Below, in pieces: positions 25,147 through 33,469 of a DNA stretch of 41,105 nucleotides. Within the stretch, counting starts at the first letter, position 1. The number at the start of each line of letters is the position of its first letter. Under the pieces are notes generated by a model. It made no database searches. It saw only the letters and a list, made by a program, of their open reading frames with translations, and was not told the DNA's origin. This DNA comes from Coriobacteriia bacterium (GTDB lineage Bacteria > Actinomycetota > Coriobacteriia > Anaerosomatales > PALSA-660). Both the position numbers and the translations under genes were made by a program. The stretch covers positions 1 through 41,105 of the forward strand of contig JANYKZ010000016.1 of assembly GCA_025361505.1 (NCBI GenBank). Reading direction: 5' to 3'.

Positions 25147-26364
25147 GTGCGGATCCTCTACATCCATCAGTTCTTCGCCACGCGCGAATCCGAACTCGGT
25201 CTCATCCGCAGCTACGAGTTCTCGAGGCGCTGGGTGGAGCAGGGCCATGACGTCACCGTCGTGACGAGTTCGTCGCGCCTCCCCGCCGCGTTCCAGGAGC
25301 GGCTCTTCAGCCGCGGCGACGTCGATGGGATCGACGTGCGGAGCGTGCGGGTGGCCTATTCGAACCACATGTCATACGCGAGGCGGATCTGGTCGTTCGC
25401 GCTCTTCACCGCCGGCGCGACGTGGCTGGCGCTCCGTGCACCGCGACCCGACGTCGTGCTCGCGACGTCCACGCCTCTCACCGTAGGTGTACCGGCGTGG
25501 GTCGCGTCACGCCTCCGTGGCGTCCCTCTCGTCTTCGAGGTACGCGACCTGTGGCCCGAGGCGGCGATCCAGATGGGCGCCCTGCGCCGCAGGGGGCTGC
25601 TGGCCCGTGGCGCGAAGTGGCTCGAGCGCCGCCTGTACCACGCGTCTGCCCGGGTCGTCGGCCTCTCCCCCGGAATGGTCGCGGGCATCGTCGCCGAAGG
25701 CACCGACCCGGCCCGCGTGACGATGATCCCGAACGCGTCGGACCTCGACCTCTTCCACCCCGGAGAGAAGGACGCCGAGCTCGTCGAACGCTACGGGTTG
25801 CGGGGCAAGTTCGTCGTCGGTTACGCGGGCGCGATCGGCCCGTCGAACGCGCTCGAGGACCAGGTGCCCGAGGCGGCGCGGATACTCAAGGAGCGCGGAC
25901 GGGACGACATCGTGTTCCTGATTGGCGGAGCCGGGAAATCGGTGCCGACCCTGACGGAGCGCACTTCGGGCCTCGACAACGTCGTTCTCGCCGGCAGCGT
26001 CCCGAAGCGAGAGGTCCCCCGACTGACGCGCACCGCCGATCTGCTCATGACGCTCTTCGCCGACGTCCCGATACTCGCCACCAACTCACCCAACAAGTTC
26101 TTCGACGCGCTGGCGTCGGGCCGGCCGGTACTCGTGAACTCGGCGGGCTGGACACGGACGCTCGTAGAGGACGATCAGTGCGGAGTCTACGTACCGGCGG
26201 GCGACGGGCGCGCGATGGCCGACGCCGTCGAGGCGCTCGCGGACGATCCGGCGCGCGCGGCCCGGATGGGCACGAACGCGCGCGCGCTCGCGGAGCGGGA
26301 GTTCGGGCGGGACGACCTCGCGGCGAGGATGCTGTCCGTGCTGGAGAGCGCCAGCCGAGCCTGA
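25147..26364 (+). CDS. Glycosyltransferase family 4 (WbuB-like)
   Basis: The 405-aa GT-B enzyme opens with RILYIHQFFATRESELGLIRSYEFSRRW, contains VVLATSTPLTVGVPAWVASRL and VPLVFEVRDLWPEAAIQMGAL as in the WbuB group of amino-sugar transferases, then SPGMVAGI, IPNASDLDLF, VVGYAGAIGPSNALEDQ and SPNKFFDALASGRPVLVNSAGW. It presumably builds the glycan repeat. The start is GTG with GGGAGG 6 nt upstream, 13 bp after the dehydrogenase stop. It ends 15 bp from the convergent LCP gene, with no clear terminator between. Confidence 0.9.
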   Translation: MRILYIHQFFATRESELGLIRSYEFSRRWVEQGHDVTVVTSSSRLPAAFQERLFSRGDVDGIDVRSVRVAYSNHMSYARRIWSFALFTAGATWLALRAPRPDVVLATSTPLTVGVPAWVASRLRGVPLVFEVRDLWPEAAIQMGALRRRGLLARGAKWLERRLYHASARVVGLSPGMVAGIVAEGTDPARVTMIPNASDLDLFHPGEKDAELVERYGLRGKFVVGYAGAIGPSNALEDQVPEAARILKERGRDDIVFLIGGAGKSVPTLTERTSGLDNVVLAGSVPKREVPRLTRTADLLMTLFADVPILATNSPNKFFDALASGRPVLVNSAGWTRTLVEDDQCGVYVPAGDGRAMADAVEALADDPARAARMGTNARALAEREFGRDDLAARMLSVLESASRA

Positions 26365-26379
26365 CGGAACGCTGCCCGG

Positions 26380-27816
26380 CTACTGCCCGGGGCTCGTCGT
26401 CGCCGGGTCTTTCCAGTCCTTGCCGATGACGATCATCACCGGCGTCTTGAACGCGTAGATCCCGGCTGCGGGGATCACGTCGCCGAAGCCCAAGGTCTCG
26501 CGCACGAAGTTCGCCTGATCGACCTTGTTCGCCTGGTAGACGATCAAGGTCCGGCCATACACGAACTGATTCATGTTGCCGTTCTCGGCGATCGTGAAGC
26601 CCTTGCCCATGAAGAAGTCGGCGCACTGCTTGGCCAGGCCCGAGACGCCGGCTCCGTTGCGCACGGTCAGCGGTACGTCGGACGGCTTCACTGCCACTGT
26701 CACCGTGGCCGAAGCGGACGCCTGGGGATCGAGCGCCTGGCCGTTCTTCATGCGACCGACCATCGCCGCGAACTTCGCGTCGTCGAGGATGACGTACGAG
26801 ATGCCGTTGATGTACTTGGGGCTGCTCGGCGCGGTGGCCGACTGCAGTCCGTCAGGAGCCATGCCCTTGAACTGGAGCATCAGGTCCGCGAGTTGCGCCG
26901 GAGTGAGGTCGGTGTCCAGGTGCGAAGCGATGGCGTTGACGATCGCCGGGGCCTTGAACACGTTCGAAAGCGACAGCGCCTGCTTCGCCAGTGCCTTGAT
27001 GAACGCCTGCTGATTGTCCATGCGCGCGTAGTCGCCCGCCGCGAACGCGTGCCTGGCCCGCACGAATGTGAGAGCGAGCCGGCCGTCGAGCCTCTGGTAG
27101 CCCTTGTCGATCGTGTCGAACGCGGCACCGAAGGCGGACGCCTGACGATCGACGATCTTCTGCGGCACGTTGATCCAGACGCCGCCCATCGCGTCCACGA
27201 TGTCGCGGAACCCCATGAAGTCGAGGTTGACGAAGTGGGTGATCGGCAGGCCGGTGAGTTCCTTCACCGTCTTGATGACGAGCGCAGGGCCTCCGTAGGT
27301 GGCGGCGGCGTTGATCTTGTCGATGCCGTGTCCCGGGATGTTCACCCGCGAGTCGCGCGGGAGGGAGATCATCTGGACCTGCTTCTTCTGCGGATCGACC
27401 CGTGCGACGAGAAGGGTGTCGGAGCGCGCCTGGGTCTCGCCGGGCCGGGTGTCGGACCCCATGAGGACCATGTAGAAGGGAGCCCCCGGCGGGGTGGCAG
27501 AGGTGGGCGCGAGCACTCCGGCGAAGTTAGGGTCGGAGTTGACGACACGGTTGATCTTCGCGCCGATGCTCTGTACGTACGCGAAACCGGCCACGACCGA
27601 ACCCAGGATCACGACGACGGCGACCGCGAGCACGGTGAGCGTGATGCGGCGGCGACGCATCCGGCGCGCCTTCGGATCCACGATGCGCGACGACTGCCGG
27701 CGGCGGCGAACCGCCTCACCCGGGGTTTCCGAAGTGGTGGACGCAGGTGAGATACGATCGATCTCCCGGGGCCTGCGGCTCGCCTGCGAACGACCGGAAC
27801 TGGAGTGCCTTGCCAT
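26380..27816 (-). CDS. LytR-CpsA-Psr (LCP) family glycan ligase with LytR_C domain
   Basis: The 478-aa protein has a long basic cytoplasmic N-terminus (1-58), one membrane helix (59-81) and the extracytoplasmic LCP domain (about 112-290) with GSDTRPGETQARSDTLLVARVDP, SLPRDSRVNIPGHGIDKINAA, and TFVRARHAFAAGDYARMDNQQAFIKAL, which carry the Arg and Asp residues that hold the lipid pyrophosphate. A C-terminal LytR_C domain (about 375-470, VRNGAGVSGLAKQCADFF) follows. LCP enzymes transfer undecaprenyl-linked polymers onto peptidoglycan or protein, so this is a good candidate for the last step of the glycan pathway encoded around it. GAGG precedes the ATG; the upstream frame extension lacks support. 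Confidence 0.93.
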   Translation of the reverse strand: MARHSSSGRSQASRRPREIDRISPASTTSETPGEAVRRRRQSSRIVDPKARRMRRRRITLTVLAVAVVVILGSVVAGFAYVQSIGAKINRVVNSDPNFAGVLAPTSATPPGAPFYMVLMGSDTRPGETQARSDTLLVARVDPQKKQVQMISLPRDSRVNIPGHGIDKINAAATYGGPALVIKTVKELTGLPITHFVNLDFMGFRDIVDAMGGVWINVPQKIVDRQASAFGAAFDTIDKGYQRLDGRLALTFVRARHAFAAGDYARMDNQQAFIKALAKQALSLSNVFKAPAIVNAIASHLDTDLTPAQLADLMLQFKGMAPDGLQSATAPSSPKYINGISYVILDDAKFAAMVGRMKNGQALDPQASASATVTVAVKPSDVPLTVRNGAGVSGLAKQCADFFMGKGFTIAENGNMNQFVYGRTLIVYQANKVDQANFVRETLGFGDVIPAAGIYAFKTPVMIVIGKDWKDPATTSPGQ

Positions 27817-27960
27817 GAGACCTCGCTCTTGGGTCGTCAGCCAGATCGTCGGCACGACCACATCAGAAGCGGCGATCGTCGTGCCGGTTCATCTCGTCTT
27901 TGCCATCGCATGTGTCGCTGGTGCGCGGCTTTCGGACCGCACCTTCGCAGCCAGACGGTA

Positions 27961-27966
27961 AGTATA
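27961..27966 (-). promoter_or_regulatory. Candidate -10 box of the LCP gene
   Basis: Minus strand TATACT (5/6) lies about 145 nt before the ATG at 27816. The 244-bp gap (27817-28060) contains no gene I can support; the -35 region is not recognisable. Confidence 0.33.
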
Positions 27967-28060
27967 CACACCGAGGAGGAGCTCCGAGGCCCGCCGGCGA
28001 CGGCGTTGACGCCCCGACAACTGCCCGCGCTCCGACCAACGGCCGCCGGATCGAACGGCC

Positions 28061-29392
28061 TCAGAGGTCGGGGGCGCCGGTCACCCTGTCGAGCAGCTCG
28101 GCCAGCACCGACGCCTGACGGCGGCGGTCGTAGCGGGCCACGACCTCGGCGTCAGGAGTCGCCGGGGCCTCGCCGCGTTGCTTCCTGTCCTCCAACGCCA
28201 CGAGGGCGGCCGCGCACGCCGGGACGTCGCTGTAACGGACGACCACCCCCGCCTGCGCTTCACGGACAAGGTCGGCTGCGACGCCATCCGGCGGGCCGAC
28301 GAGCAGCACCGGGATCCCCATGCCCAGGTACTCGAAGATCTTGCCCGTGTAGACGGCCTCGGAACCGGTCGCATCGCTGATGAGGACGACGCCCACGTCG
28401 GCCCGGGCGAGCAGGTCGAGCGCCTCCGCGTGGGGGCGGTATCCGAGGAAACGGACGCGGTCCCGAAGGCCCAGGCCGTCCACTTCGTCGAGCACCCACG
28501 GGAGCTCGGAGCCGATCACGTCGAGCGAGACACGCGCCGCGGCGACGGAGAGGCCGACCGCGAGCTTCATCGCCTCCAACAGAGGAGCGGGGTCGGTCAG
28601 GGGCCGATACATCGTGCCCATGAAGGCCAGGCGCAGGTCTCCGGGGGCCGGCGCCCACGCGGGCAGGTCCTCCGGGTCGAACCCGTTGGGCAGGGCGATC
28701 GCCTCGCGGGCGCCCATCTGCCGCGCCTCGGCTGCGATCGGCTCGGAGACACACGTCACCGTGGCCGCCGAGCGCATCACCCGTCGCTCGAGATCCTCCG
28801 CCCGGGCGCGGTGGAGGGCCGTCGGGTAGTGGATCGACGGGTTGTCGCGCCACGCGTCGCGCATGTCGGCCACGAAGGGGACGCCGAGGGCCGACGCCAC
28901 GCGCGCGCCAGCGACCAGCACCGAGTGCGGAGGGCCCGACGCGAACACCGCGGCGACCTCGTGCCGACGTCCGAGCGCCACCCCCGCGCGCACCGCGGGG
29001 GTGATCCAGAAGGAGGCGCGGTCGGGCACGCTGACCCACGCCGCGATCCTGGTCGAGAGCGGAACCCGGCGCTCCTGCGCGGAGGTGGCCTCTGCGGCGC
29101 GAGGCTCAGCGGGACCGCGACGGCGCCGCTTCAAGTGCGACAGCGCACGGGCGACCGCGCCCCTGACGTCGACCGCCGGCACGCGCATGACCTCGACCTC
29201 CGACAGGCCTTCGAGCAGGGTATCGTCGGCCGGGCGGGCGGCGTCGACCTCCCCCGCCACCACGAACGGCGTCCACCCTGCGCTCGGCAGGTAGCGCGCG
29301 AACTTCGCGATGCGCTGGACGCCTCCGCCCGCGCTCGGCGGGAACTCGTGCGCCATGATCAGCACCTGCTTCGACACCGGGTCCCGCCTCAC
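28061..29392 (-). CDS. Glycosyltransferase, GT4-like
   Basis: The 443-aa GT-B protein has QVLIMAHEFPPSAGGGVQRIAKFARYL at the start, typical of capsule and O-antigen GT4 enzymes. The acceptor half contains VFASGPPHSVLVAGARVA, VPFVADMRDAWRDNPS and VTCVSEPIAAEA. The donor half contains RLAFMGTMYRPLTDP, VRFLGYRPHAEALDLLARADVG, and YTGKIFEYLGMGIPVLLV. The start is the GTG at 29392 whose last two bases overlap the stop codon of the upstream gene (GTGA), although a later ATG exists. It is the last gene of the minus-strand glycan operon starting at wbpA. Confidence 0.9.
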   Translation of the reverse strand: MRRDPVSKQVLIMAHEFPPSAGGGVQRIAKFARYLPSAGWTPFVVAGEVDAARPADDTLLEGLSEVEVMRVPAVDVRGAVARALSHLKRRRRGPAEPRAAEATSAQERRVPLSTRIAAWVSVPDRASFWITPAVRAGVALGRRHEVAAVFASGPPHSVLVAGARVASALGVPFVADMRDAWRDNPSIHYPTALHRARAEDLERRVMRSAATVTCVSEPIAAEARQMGAREAIALPNGFDPEDLPAWAPAPGDLRLAFMGTMYRPLTDPAPLLEAMKLAVGLSVAAARVSLDVIGSELPWVLDEVDGLGLRDRVRFLGYRPHAEALDLLARADVGVVLISDATGSEAVYTGKIFEYLGMGIPVLLVGPPDGVAADLVREAQAGVVVRYSDVPACAAALVALEDRKQRGEAPATPDAEVVARYDRRRQASVLAELLDRVTGAPDL

Positions 29393-30480
29393 CGATCGGC
29401 CGGGTCAGCGGCGCGTCGGTCAGCCGCCGCCTCAGCGACCCGCGCGAAACGGGGCAGGTTCTTCGTCCGGTCTCCCTGTGCTTCGACGACCGCGCGGTTG
29501 GGACCGGCGTAGTCGGCCGACTCCGCGAGCCGGACCCCCTCAGCGATGCCCGCTGCGACACCCTCGGGAGTCACGTCGGACACGAACACACCGCACCCCT
29601 CCCGTACCCAGTCATGCGGCGTGGGGATGTCCGCCACGACGGGGACCGCCCCCGCCGCCATCGCCTCCTGCATCGAGAGGGCCGACGCGTCGGACGGCGG
29701 AAGGGATACCCAGACCGCCGCTTCGGCGACGGCAGCGGCGATGCGCTCCGGGGTCACGTGGCCGAGGAACTCCACCGCGTCGCCCACGCCGAGGTCGTCC
29801 GCCAACTTCACGAGATCGTCTCGGCTCTCGCCGCCTCCGAACAACTTCAGCGTCGCGTCCGGGAATCGTTCGCGCACGAGCGCGAACGCCCGGATGAGGA
29901 CGTCGATCCGGTAGAGCGGCTTCAAAAGGCGCGTCGACACGATCGTATGACCCGTGCGCGGTGCCCCGCCGAAGCGGAACATGTCGAGGTCTACACCGTA
30001 CTGGAAGCACACGAGCCGCTCGGGCTCGCCGCCGAGCGCCACAGCGGCATCGCGCATCTGCCGCGAACACACCTGCACTGCCTGAGCCGACCGGACCACC
30101 TTCGGGAGTAGGGCCCTGGCCCACGCCGGTGTCAGATCAGGGAGCAGAAGATCGGACCCCCAGAAGTTCAGCATCGTTGGACCGTCGAACACGGAGGCGG
30201 CGAGGATCCCGACCGACGTCATCTGCTGAACGTTCAAGAGGTCGAAATGCCCGCGCCTGAACACCCCCCGGAGCCGGGCGGCGACGATCCGCACACGGAG
30301 CGCCTCGGGCAATCGCCGCTCAAGAGGCCCCGGCCGCCTCATCTCGATGAGAGGCACCCCGATGTCGCGGTTCCCGCTGTGGGTCGTGACGAGCGTCACG
30401 TCGTGACCCGCGTCTGCGAGTGCGCGCATGAACTGCCTCATGTGCAGGCTCGCCGACGCGCTGAAGACCGCAACCCTCAC
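29389..30480 (-). CDS. Glycosyltransferase, GT4-like
   Basis: The 363-aa GT-B protein begins RVAVFSASASLHMRQFMRALADAGHDVTLVT. It has FDLLNVQQMTSVGILAA, LNFWGSDLLLPD, CFQYGVDLDMFRF, TIVSTRLLKPLYRIDVLIRAFA, LFGGGESRDDLVKLA and VSLPPSDASALSMQEAMAAGAVPVVADI, the last covering the E-containing donor motif. It starts at a GTG overlapping the TGA of the upstream GT2 gene (GTGA, 30477-30480) and ends overlapping the next glycosyltransferase in the same way, so three glycosyltransferases are translationally coupled. Confidence 0.88.
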   Translation of the reverse strand: MRVAVFSASASLHMRQFMRALADAGHDVTLVTTHSGNRDIGVPLIEMRRPGPLERRLPEALRVRIVAARLRGVFRRGHFDLLNVQQMTSVGILAASVFDGPTMLNFWGSDLLLPDLTPAWARALLPKVVRSAQAVQVCSRQMRDAAVALGGEPERLVCFQYGVDLDMFRFGGAPRTGHTIVSTRLLKPLYRIDVLIRAFALVRERFPDATLKLFGGGESRDDLVKLADDLGVGDAVEFLGHVTPERIAAAVAEAAVWVSLPPSDASALSMQEAMAAGAVPVVADIPTPHDWVREGCGVFVSDVTPEGVAAGIAEGVRLAESADYAGPNRAVVEAQGDRTKNLPRFARVAEAAADRRAADPADR

Positions 30481-31448
30481 CGATGCATCCCCCGGTCGTG
30501 TGGAGCGTCGACGCGGCGCCCCTTCGTGGCGACGCGAGCCAGGAGCCGCTCGTCAACCATTCCCAGCAGCAGGGCCGCGTAGTACTTGGGCTTGTCACGG
30601 TACGCGAGCCGCGCCTCCCTCATGAGGCGGAGGATTCCCGAGGTCTCGCCCAGTCGGACCTTCTCCTCCAGCAGACGCCGTTTGTGTTCGGCGATCTTGA
30701 CCCTGACGATCTCCGACTCGTGGTGCGCCAGCAGGCCGGACTGCAGCAGCGAGGTGTCTATCTCCACGAGACTCTCAAGGATCGTGCGGACGTCGGAGGT
30801 CTTCTGACTCTCCACATCACGGTGGTAGACGACCAGCGGCTCAGGGCAGAACGCATGCCGTGCCCCCCGGGCGAACGCGCGCCTCCAGAGGTCGACGTCC
30901 TCGCAGTAGACACCGGCGCGGAAGCCCCCGAGATCGCGAAGAAGGCTCGCCTCGGTCATCGATCCGAGCAGACAGAGGAACCGCTGCCCGTCGAGCAGAT
31001 CGGCCATGTCCATCGAGACGATGGGCCGATGCTGAGGGTCTTCGGCGTACAGTCGTCTGCGACCGTCCGGCCAGACGACCCATCCGTTGCAGCTGTAGAT
31101 GTCGAAACCGGGGTGTGCGGTGACGAACGCGGCCATCGTGGCCATGTAGCCGGGCATCAGTTCGTCGTCCGCGTCCAGTACCGCGATGAACCGGCCCCGG
31201 GCGTGCGGGATGGCGGCGTTGCGAGCGGCCGCGGTCCCTCCGTTGGCCTGAGAGATGGCGATGATGCGGTCGTCCTTCTCCGCCAGCCGGTCCACGATCC
31301 GGCGAGTCCCGTCAGTGGAGCCGTCATCGACGACGATGACTTGCCACTCCGAGAACGACTGGCCCAGCACGGATTCCAGAGCGCGGGAGATGGTCGCCTC
31401 GCCGTTGTAGGCAGCGACCACCACCGTGAACAGAGGACCCGACTCCAT
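30477..31448 (-). CDS. Glycosyltransferase family 2
   Basis: The 323-aa GT-A enzyme has the GT2 N-terminal fold: TVVVAAYNGEATISRALESVL, VIVVDDGSTDGT, ANGGTAAARNAAI, and the metal-binding DADDELMPGY (DxD). A later VYCEDVDLWRRAF carries the acidic catalytic-base region. The remaining C-terminal part is helical and basic, with no membrane helix. It would transfer a sugar with inversion to the lipid-linked glycan. It lies 9 bp after the wbpE-like gene, within the same operon, and overlaps the next gene by 4 bp. Confidence 0.92.
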   Translation of the reverse strand: MESGPLFTVVVAAYNGEATISRALESVLGQSFSEWQVIVVDDGSTDGTRRIVDRLAEKDDRIIAISQANGGTAAARNAAIPHARGRFIAVLDADDELMPGYMATMAAFVTAHPGFDIYSCNGWVVWPDGRRRLYAEDPQHRPIVSMDMADLLDGQRFLCLLGSMTEASLLRDLGGFRAGVYCEDVDLWRRAFARGARHAFCPEPLVVYHRDVESQKTSDVRTILESLVEIDTSLLQSGLLAHHESEIVRVKIAEHKRRLLEEKVRLGETSGILRLMREARLAYRDKPKYYAALLLGMVDERLLARVATKGRRVDAPHDRGMHR

Positions 31449-31457
31449 GATCCGGCC

Positions 31458-32570
31458 TTAGAGGGCCAGAGCCTCCTTGACCACGCGAACGACCTCTACC
31501 TGCTGCTCGCGGGTGATGCCCGGGAACGCGGGCAGGGCGAACGTGCGGTTGTCGCAGCTCTCGGCGACGGGGAGGGACGGCACCGCGATGCCGTTCAGGG
31601 CGAAGACCTCCTGCTCGTGCAGCGCGAGCGGGTAGTACAGCGCCGTACCGATACCCGCCTCGCCCATCGCGCCGATGACCTTGGCGGCGATCTCGGCGCT
31701 CTCGGCCTTCACGATGTAGAGATGGAACACCGCGTCGCCGTACCCGCGGGTGATGGGCAGCTCGAGACCGCTGTCAGCCAGCAGCTCGTTGTAGAGCGCC
31801 GCTGCAGCCGCGCGCTCAGCGTTCCACTCATCGAGGTGCGGCAACTTCACCGAGAGGATGCCCGCCTGGAGCGAGTCGAGGCGCGAGTTCGTCCCGAACG
31901 TGTCGTGGTAGTACTTCTTCGAGGAGCCGTGGCTGGCCATCTTCTTGGCGGCCTTCGCGAGCTCCTCGTCGTCGGTCGTGATCATGCCCCCGTCACCGGC
32001 ACATCCCAGGTTCTTGCTCGGGAAGAACGAGAACGCCGCGGCCCGCGCGAGCGAACCCGCCCGCTTGCCCTTGTAGGTGGCCCCGATGGCCTGGCACGCG
32101 TCCTCGACCACGACGAGGCCGTGACGCTCGGCGATCTCCAGCAGCGGGTCCATGTCGACGCACTGGCCGAAGATGTGGACCGGCAGGATGGCGCGGGTCT
32201 TGTCCGTGATCGCGGCCTCGACCTGCGAGACGTCCATGTTGTACGTGCCCGGCTCGACGTCGACGAAGACCGGCGTGGCGCCCAGGTGGGCGATGCATTC
32301 GACGGTGGCGAAGAACGTGAACGGCGTCGTGATGACCTCGTCGCCCTTCTTGATCCCCAGCGCGTGCATGATGAGGAACAGCGCATCCGTGCCGTTCCCA
32401 CAGGCGACGGCGTACTTCGTGCCGCAGTAGGCCGCGATCTGCTCCTCCAGCGCCTTGACCCTCGGGCCGCCGATGAAGCCGGCGCTGCCCATGACCTCGA
32501 ACCAGACGGTGTCGAGTTCGTCCTTCAGGCCCAGGTACTGCGCCTTGAGGTCCAGAAGCGGGATGCCCAT
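31458..32570 (-). CDS. wbpE: DegT/DnrJ/EryC1 sugar aminotransferase, WbpE-like
   Basis: The 370-aa PLP enzyme has GTDALFLIMHALGIKKGDEVI, TTPFTFFATVECI, VVEDACQAIGATYKG with Asp157 holding the PLP ring nitrogen, and SFFPSKNLGCAGDGG with the Schiff-base Lys186. The segment HIFGQCVDMDPLLEIA resembles WbpE of Pseudomonas. In that pathway WbpE aminates the 3-keto UDP-GlcNAcA made by WbpB, using glutamate, to form UDP-GlcNAc(3NH2)A. It follows wbpA, wbpB and wbpD homologs in the same order as in Pseudomonas aeruginosa, which is strong context support. AAGGAG lies about 11 nt before the ATG. Other DegT enzymes make different amino sugars, so the substrate is inferred. Confidence 0.85.
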   Translation of the reverse strand: MGIPLLDLKAQYLGLKDELDTVWFEVMGSAGFIGGPRVKALEEQIAAYCGTKYAVACGNGTDALFLIMHALGIKKGDEVITTPFTFFATVECIAHLGATPVFVDVEPGTYNMDVSQVEAAITDKTRAILPVHIFGQCVDMDPLLEIAERHGLVVVEDACQAIGATYKGKRAGSLARAAAFSFFPSKNLGCAGDGGMITTDDEELAKAAKKMASHGSSKKYYHDTFGTNSRLDSLQAGILSVKLPHLDEWNAERAAAAALYNELLADSGLELPITRGYGDAVFHLYIVKAESAEIAAKVIGAMGEAGIGTALYYPLALHEQEVFALNGIAVPSLPVAESCDNRTFALPAFPGITREQQVEVVRVVKEALAL

Positions 32571-32662
32571 GCGTCATCGACTCCTTCGTCGTTGCTGTCG
32601 GTACTCGTTCGATTGTCCAAGATGGGGGCCTCGGCCGGGCGGTGCGTGAACGGACCGTTACC

Positions 32663-33466
32663 CTACTGGTTCTCGAGAAGCTCGTTCTCCGGGACGTCCT
32701 TGACGACCTTGGCCGGAACGCCCATCACGACCGCGTGCGCCGGCACGTCACGCGTGACGACGGAACCGGTCGCGACGAACGCCTCCTCGCCGATCTCGAT
32801 ACCGGGAAGGATGTGCGCACCTCCACCGACCCGTGCGCCGCGGCGCACGGTGCAGCCCTTCAGATGCTTGAAGCGCTCTGCGGTGCGACCCATGAAGTTG
32901 TCGTTGGTGGTGACGACCATGGGGGCGATGAAGCAGTCCTCCTCGATGACCACGTAGGCGGTCACATACGCCCCCGACTGGATCTTGGTGCGCGAGCCGA
33001 TATCCGTGTCGTTCTCGACGGTGACCGAGCGGCCGACGACCACGTTGTCGCCGATGCGGCAGCGCTCGCGCACGCCGGCGTTGTCGCCGACGATGCAGCC
33101 GGTCCCGAAGACGGAACCGGCCATCAGGACCGTATGGCTCCCGACCGTGCAGCCATCCCCCAGCACGAGGCCCTTGAGCTCCCCCGCCTTGGCGGTCGAT
33201 TTGGGGCCGAGCTTCGGACGCTTCCCGACCATCGCGAAGTCCGAGATCACGCATCCCTCACCGAGCTTGGCGTCCGCGCAGATGGTCACGTGGTCGCCGA
33301 TCACGCTGCCCGACCCGATCCTGGCGCCGGCGCAGATGTGCACGAACGAGCCAACGACGACGTCGTCACCGATCACGACGCGCTCGTCCACGACGGAGAA
33401 CGGGGCGGGTGCGAACCGCTCCCCCAGGTGCGCTTTCGGGTGAACGAAGATCCCGGTCGAAGCCAT
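32663..33466 (-). CDS. wbpD: Left-handed beta-helix acetyltransferase, WbpD-like
   Basis: The 267-aa protein is built of hexapeptide repeats ([LIV]-G-x4) through most of its length, for example VVIGDDVVVGSFVHICAGARIGSGSVIGDHV and CRIGDNVVVGRSVTVENDTDIGSRTKI. A catalytic-site region with TTNDNFMGRT and the acetyl-CoA end VGGGAHILPGIEIGEEAFVATGSVVTRDVPAHAVVMGVPAKVV completes it. WbpD N-acetylates the 3-amino group to give UDP-GlcNAc3NAcA. It is longer than the minimal Pseudomonas WbpD, with extra N-terminal coils, so it may have a different acceptor; neighbours make WbpD the best guess. GGAGG precedes its ATG, 3 bp after the wbpB-like stop. Confidence 0.8.
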   Translation of the reverse strand: MASTGIFVHPKAHLGERFAPAPFSVVDERVVIGDDVVVGSFVHICAGARIGSGSVIGDHVTICADAKLGEGCVISDFAMVGKRPKLGPKSTAKAGELKGLVLGDGCTVGSHTVLMAGSVFGTGCIVGDNAGVRERCRIGDNVVVGRSVTVENDTDIGSRTKIQSGAYVTAYVVIEEDCFIAPMVVTTNDNFMGRTAERFKHLKGCTVRRGARVGGGAHILPGIEIGEEAFVATGSVVTRDVPAHAVVMGVPAKVVKDVPENELLENQ

Positions 33467-33469
33467 GGT

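Noticed and set aside
30483-32957. 824-codon open frame on the plus strand
   Set aside because: Antisense to the GT2 and wbpE-like genes, which have clear motifs (DADD, PLP lysine); the long frame only reflects few stop codons in GC-rich DNA.
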